Shown here: positions 6,486 to 8,487 of the stretch, one piece after another
How positions within the stretch are numbered: the stretch's first letter is position 1
Layout: each line of letters starts with the position of its first letter
Position numbers and translations under genes: made by a program
Notes under the pieces: generated by a model
Seen by the model: the letters and a program-made list of their open reading frames with translations, nothing else
What the model was told of the DNA's origin: nothing
Database searches by the model: none
Assembly (NCBI GenBank): GCA_902497035.1
Contig: CABVDL010000106.1
Span: forward strand, 1 to 8,487
Direction of reading: 5' to 3'
Length of the DNA: 8,487 bases
Origin: an uncultured Prevotella sp.
GTDB lineage: Bacteria > Bacteroidota > Bacteroidia > Bacteroidales > Bacteroidaceae

Positions 6486-8018
6486 ATGAACAAGACAATG
6501 ATTATCGGATGTCTCGGCATCCTGATGCTGTCCGCCGGGCTGGCCGGTTGCAGCAGCGACAACGCTGACAACGGCGGAACTACCCCTCAGACTGAGGTCT
6601 ACAAATGGACTAAGGACGGCGGACTGAATGCCTGCGACCACATTCTCTTTACCAACGGCAAGGAAGATGCCAACGGCACCGAGATAGGCAATGGCGACCA
6701 GGAATTTGTTTTCACCGGCAAGCAGACCTTGAAGAAGGGCACCTACCTGCTCAAGGGCTGGGTCTATATAGCCGACGGCGCCGAGCTGACCATCGAGCCC
6801 GGCACCATCATCAAGGGCGACAAGGATAGCAAGGCCAGCCTCATTGCCGAGCGCGGCGGCAAGCTCATTGCTAAGGGTACGGCTGACAGCCCCATCGTTT
6901 TCACTTCTGAGCAGCCCAAGGGCAGCCGCAGGCCCGGCGACTGGGGCGGCATCATTCTCTGCGGCAAGGCTAAGAACAACCAGTCGAAGATGCAGATTGA
7001 GGGCGGCCCGCGCACCAAGCACGGCGGCACCGACGACGCTGACAACTCGGGTGTGCTGAGCTACGTGCGCATTGAGTTTGCCGGCTATCCCTTTGAGAAA
7101 GACAAGGAAATCAACGGTCTTACCTTTGGCTCGGTCGGCTCCGGCACCCAGATTGACCATGTGCAGGTGAGCTATTCCAACGACGACTCCTATGAGTGGT
7201 TCGGCGGCACCGTCAACTGCAAGTACCTGATAGCCTACCGCGGCTGGGACGATGACTTCGATACCGACAACGGCTTCAGCGGCAAGGTGCAGTTCGGCCT
7301 GTCGGTGCGCGACAGCAAGATTGCCGATACGTCACAGAGCAACGGCTTCGAGAGCGACAACAAGTCGGACGGCGGCGATGTGTCGCCCTACACTTCGGCT
7401 GTCTTCTCCAACATCACGTTCGTCGGCCCCAAGCTGGACGCAAGTTTCCAGAACACGACCGACTACATCACTGGCGGCAGCCTCAACCCCAACAACGGTT
7501 CGGCACTCGGCCGCTTTCAGGCTGCCATGCAAATTCGCCGCGCTTCGAGGCTCAACTGCTTCAACTCGGTTGCCGTGGGCTGGCCCATCGGCCTGATCCT
7601 CGACGGCGAGAAGGGTGACACCCAGACCTCTGCCACCAAGGGCCTGCTTCATCTCAACAACATCTATTTCGCAGGTATGGAAGTGACGGGTACCGATGCC
7701 AACAAGAGTTATGTTGACCAGCTCGTCACCGGCTATGACGCTTCCAAGAAACCGGTCTATGATGCCACGAAGAAAAGCTTCTCCTCTACATTCTTCCTCG
7801 CACAGAGCGGCAACAAGGTCTACCCCAACATCGCCGACCTCATGCTGACCAACGGCTATATGCCTCAGGCTTCAAGCCCAGTCGTCGGCGCGGCTGACTT
7901 CACCAACTCGCTGCTCTCCAGCTGGTTCACCAAGGTCAACTACATCGGCGCGTTCAATGTAGGCGACAACTGGCTCCAGGGCTGGACCAACTTCGACCCT
8001 GAGAACACCGACTACTAA
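6486..8018 (+). CDS. Surface-type lipoprotein, predicted beta-helix-like, paired with the TonB receptor
   Basis: The 510-residue protein starts with a lipoprotein signal: a hydrophobic stretch ending in the lipobox LAGC, with Cys22 as the lipidated residue. SSDNAD follows, an acid-containing start reminiscent of Bacteroidetes surface-export signals but not a strict match. The mature part has short repetitive beta-strand-like stretches (LKGWVYIADGAELTIEPGTI, IKGDKDSKASLIAERGGKLI, KGTADSPIVFTSE) suggesting a right-handed beta-helix. The family hallmark GDWGGIILCGKA is at about 151-162. Two acidic loops, WDDDFDTDNG (254-263) and NGFESDNKSDGGD (286-298), could bind a cation. Four Cys remain in the mature chain (50, 159, 245, 358). 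The stop of the receptor gene lies 6 bases upstream, so the two are surely co-transcribed. Homologues are widespread in Bacteroidetes, usually annotated as hypothetical proteins. I infer a ligand-capture or accessory role at the cell surface, in the place a SusD would occupy; enzymatic activity is neither shown nor excluded. Confidence 0.82.
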   Translation: MNKTMIIGCLGILMLSAGLAGCSSDNADNGGTTPQTEVYKWTKDGGLNACDHILFTNGKEDANGTEIGNGDQEFVFTGKQTLKKGTYLLKGWVYIADGAELTIEPGTIIKGDKDSKASLIAERGGKLIAKGTADSPIVFTSEQPKGSRRPGDWGGIILCGKAKNNQSKMQIEGGPRTKHGGTDDADNSGVLSYVRIEFAGYPFEKDKEINGLTFGSVGSGTQIDHVQVSYSNDDSYEWFGGTVNCKYLIAYRGWDDDFDTDNGFSGKVQFGLSVRDSKIADTSQSNGFESDNKSDGGDVSPYTSAVFSNITFVGPKLDASFQNTTDYITGGSLNPNNGSALGRFQAAMQIRRASRLNCFNSVAVGWPIGLILDGEKGDTQTSATKGLLHLNNIYFAGMEVTGTDANKSYVDQLVTGYDASKKPVYDATKKSFSSTFFLAQSGNKVYPNIADLMLTNGYMPQASSPVVGAADFTNSLLSSWFTKVNYIGAFNVGDNWLQGWTNFDPENTDY

Positions 8019-8026
8019 GCCGGCAT

Positions 8027-8047
8027 ATCCCCTCGGGGGTGGATTTG
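8027..8047 (+). terminator. Possible terminator after the lipoprotein gene
   Basis: Nine bases after the stop codon, ATCCCC (8027-8032) can pair with GGGG and GGAT (within 8036-8044, one bulged T) around a short TCG-containing loop. Only TTT follows the stem, so a rho-independent terminator is possible but weak. It is the best candidate near the end of the operon. Confidence 0.33.
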
Positions 8048-8086
8048 ATGCTTCCCCTTGATGGTTGTGCATGAAGATGTTTATCC

Positions 8087-8109
8087 CCGGCCGGGTAGAT
8101 ACAGGCCGG
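8087..8109. repeat. Short inverted repeat CCGGCC / GGCCGG
   Basis: CCGGCC at 8087-8092 and GGCCGG at 8104-8109 form a perfect 6-bp stem with an 11-base loop. There is no T-run after it, so it is not a clear terminator. It could add to transcript end stability or simply be a chance GC-rich pairing. Confidence 0.4.
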
Positions 8110-8165
8110 ATGACGCTTCCATATCGGCGATGTGTGAATGCGAAATCGCTTGAGCGAGAAGGCGT

Positions 8166-8253
8166 GGCGGTCGCCTCAGTTAAGTAGGGCGGTCGCCACT
8201 GTAGTGCATGGCGGTCGCCATAGTTAAGTAGGGCGGTCGCCATAGCTTGTCGT
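8166..8253. repeat. Tandem repeat, four 22-bp units headed by GGCGGTCGCC
   Basis: The decamer GGCGGTCGCC begins at 8166, 8188, 8210 and 8232, exactly 22 bases apart each time. Units 1 and 3 are nearly identical, both ending AGTTAAGTAG; units 2 and 4 keep the decamer but have different 12-base tails. The decamer is a dyad, GGCG and CGCC around GT, and in unit 3 the arms extend to ATGGCG and CGCCAT. Because 22 is not a multiple of three and both strands lack a supported gene here, the array is non-coding. Twenty-two bases is about two helical turns, so any protein bound to the dyads would lie on one face of the DNA. Confidence 0.92.
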
Positions 8254-8307
8254 TCAAGCCGTCTCGTGGTGTCGTTCAAGCCGTCTCGTGGTGTCGTTCA
8301 GCCCGTC
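8249..8307. repeat. Tandem repeat, two 22-bp units plus a partial third, starting GTCGTTCAAGCC
   Basis: Two identical 22-base units lie at 8249-8270 and 8271-8292, each beginning GTCGTTCAAGCC and ending GTCTCGTGGT. A partial, diverged copy (GTCGTTCAGCCCGTC) follows at 8293-8307. The array directly abuts and slightly overlaps the GGCGGTCGCC array and keeps the same 22-base period, so the two form one composite array of about 142 bases. No coding role is seen. Confidence 0.9.
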
Positions 8308-8318
8308 CGGCCGTAGCG

Positions 8319-8350
8319 GCACGGCTTTGGCGATTGCGCAAAGCCCGTGC
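8319..8350. repeat. Strong hairpin-forming inverted repeat
   Basis: GCACGGCTTTG at 8319-8329 pairs with CAAAGCCCGTGC at 8339-8350 around a 9-base loop, GCGATTGCG. All 11 pairs are Watson-Crick, with a single extra C bulged on the right arm. A smaller stem, GCCG / CGGC around TAG (8310-8320), overlaps its left edge. No T-run follows on the + strand, and none is adjacent on the minus strand, so a simple intrinsic terminator is not supported. It lies immediately after the tandem array. Confidence 0.7.
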
Positions 8351-8359
8351 GAGGGTAAA

Positions 8360-8391
8360 GGAAGCGAAAATCATGTACATGCTTACGCTCC
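8360..8391. repeat. Imperfect palindrome centred on CATGTACATG
   Basis: CATGTACATG (8372-8381) is a perfect 10-bp palindrome. Farther out, GGA and GCG on the left match CGC and TCC on the right, giving an imperfect 32-base dyad with an AT-rich internal mismatch. It may be a protein-binding site or part of a dispersed intergenic element; the sequence alone does not decide. Confidence 0.5.
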
Positions 8392-8487
8392 CTGAGGAGC
8401 TGTGAGTCTGTACGTGACTATTTTCCAATAAACTTATGTCCGATTCAGGGTGACGCATTGACGAAGTCAGGAGGGTATTCCTGTATG

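Larger units (their letters stand above)
8019..8487. other. Gene-free tail with repeats and hairpins
   Basis: No convincing gene is found in these 469 bases on either strand. Short open frames on the minus strand cross the tandem array and the hairpins and look like translated repeat DNA. The stretch holds a weak terminator-like hairpin, a 6-bp inverted repeat, the 22-bp-period array, a strong hairpin at 8319-8350 and an imperfect palindrome at 8360-8391. The last 96 bases hold nothing I can name. AGGAGG at 8469-8474 precedes an ATG at 8485-8487, which could start a gene beyond the edge, though Shine-Dalgarno use is uncommon in this group. CAGGA (8468-8472) also pairs with TCCTG around GGGTAT. 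Confidence 0.7.

Noticed and set aside
3831..7160. 1,109-codon open reading frame on the minus strand
   Set aside because: It lies codon-for-codon opposite the receptor and lipoprotein genes and stays open because TTA, CTA and TCA are absent from them. The translation has skewed Val/Ala/Leu composition and no recognisable domain.
3789..8018. SusC/SusD polysaccharide utilization locus
   Set aside because: The second gene has no SusD character, the receptor plug differs from SusC, and no carbohydrate-active enzyme is present.
8166..8307. CRISPR array
   Set aside because: The units are contiguous 22-base tandem copies with no 26-40 base unique spacers, and no cas gene is present.
7872..8458. 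Minus-strand open frames of 135 and 60 codons in the downstream tail
   Set aside because: The first overlaps the lipoprotein 3' end and the tandem array, the second the hairpins; both are explained as translated repeat DNA with no recognisable family.

Overview
The window looks like a chromosomal segment from a Bacteroidales bacterium of moderate-to-high GC, plausibly gut-associated (Muribaculaceae-, Prevotellaceae- or Barnesiellaceae-like; this placement is inference). The reasons are a Bacteroidetes-type ECF sigma factor followed by a FecR anti-sigma factor with a C-terminal DUF4974-like region, a TonB-dependent receptor with an N-terminal carboxypeptidase-regulatory-like domain, promoter elements of the Bacteroides TTTG / TAnnTTTG type, and no clear Shine-Dalgarno sequences before the genes.

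Layout, all genes on the + strand: (1) the 3' part of a TldD/PmbA-family gene that runs off the left edge; (2) a 235-base spacer with a good Bacteroides-type promoter; (3) an ECF sigma factor and, 60 bases later, its FecR-like membrane anti-sigma factor; (4) a 148-base spacer with a second, off-consensus promoter; (5) a large TonB-dependent receptor and, 6 bases later, a surface-type lipoprotein with a predicted beta-helix-like fold; (6) a gene-free tail from 8019 to the right edge holding a 22-bp-period tandem array and several inverted repeats.

The four central genes form a plausible regulated uptake module. The anti-sigma factor would hold the sigma factor at the inner membrane until a signal frees it to transcribe the receptor-lipoprotein pair. 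The receptor would import a ligand with TonB energy and the lipoprotein would help capture it outside. Two points depart from textbook SusCD/FecIRA systems: the lipoprotein is not SusD-like, and the receptor lacks the N-terminal STN signalling domain that normally contacts FecR. The ligand cannot be read from the sequence; no glycoside hydrolase, sulfatase or similar enzyme lies in the window.

The receptor and lipoprotein share strongly biased codon usage: TTA, CTA and TCA are absent from 3834 to 7331. This produces a very long open antisense frame that is an artefact. The most unusual non-coding feature is the 22-bp-period array at 8166-8307, where the repeated sequence changes from one motif to another while the period is kept.
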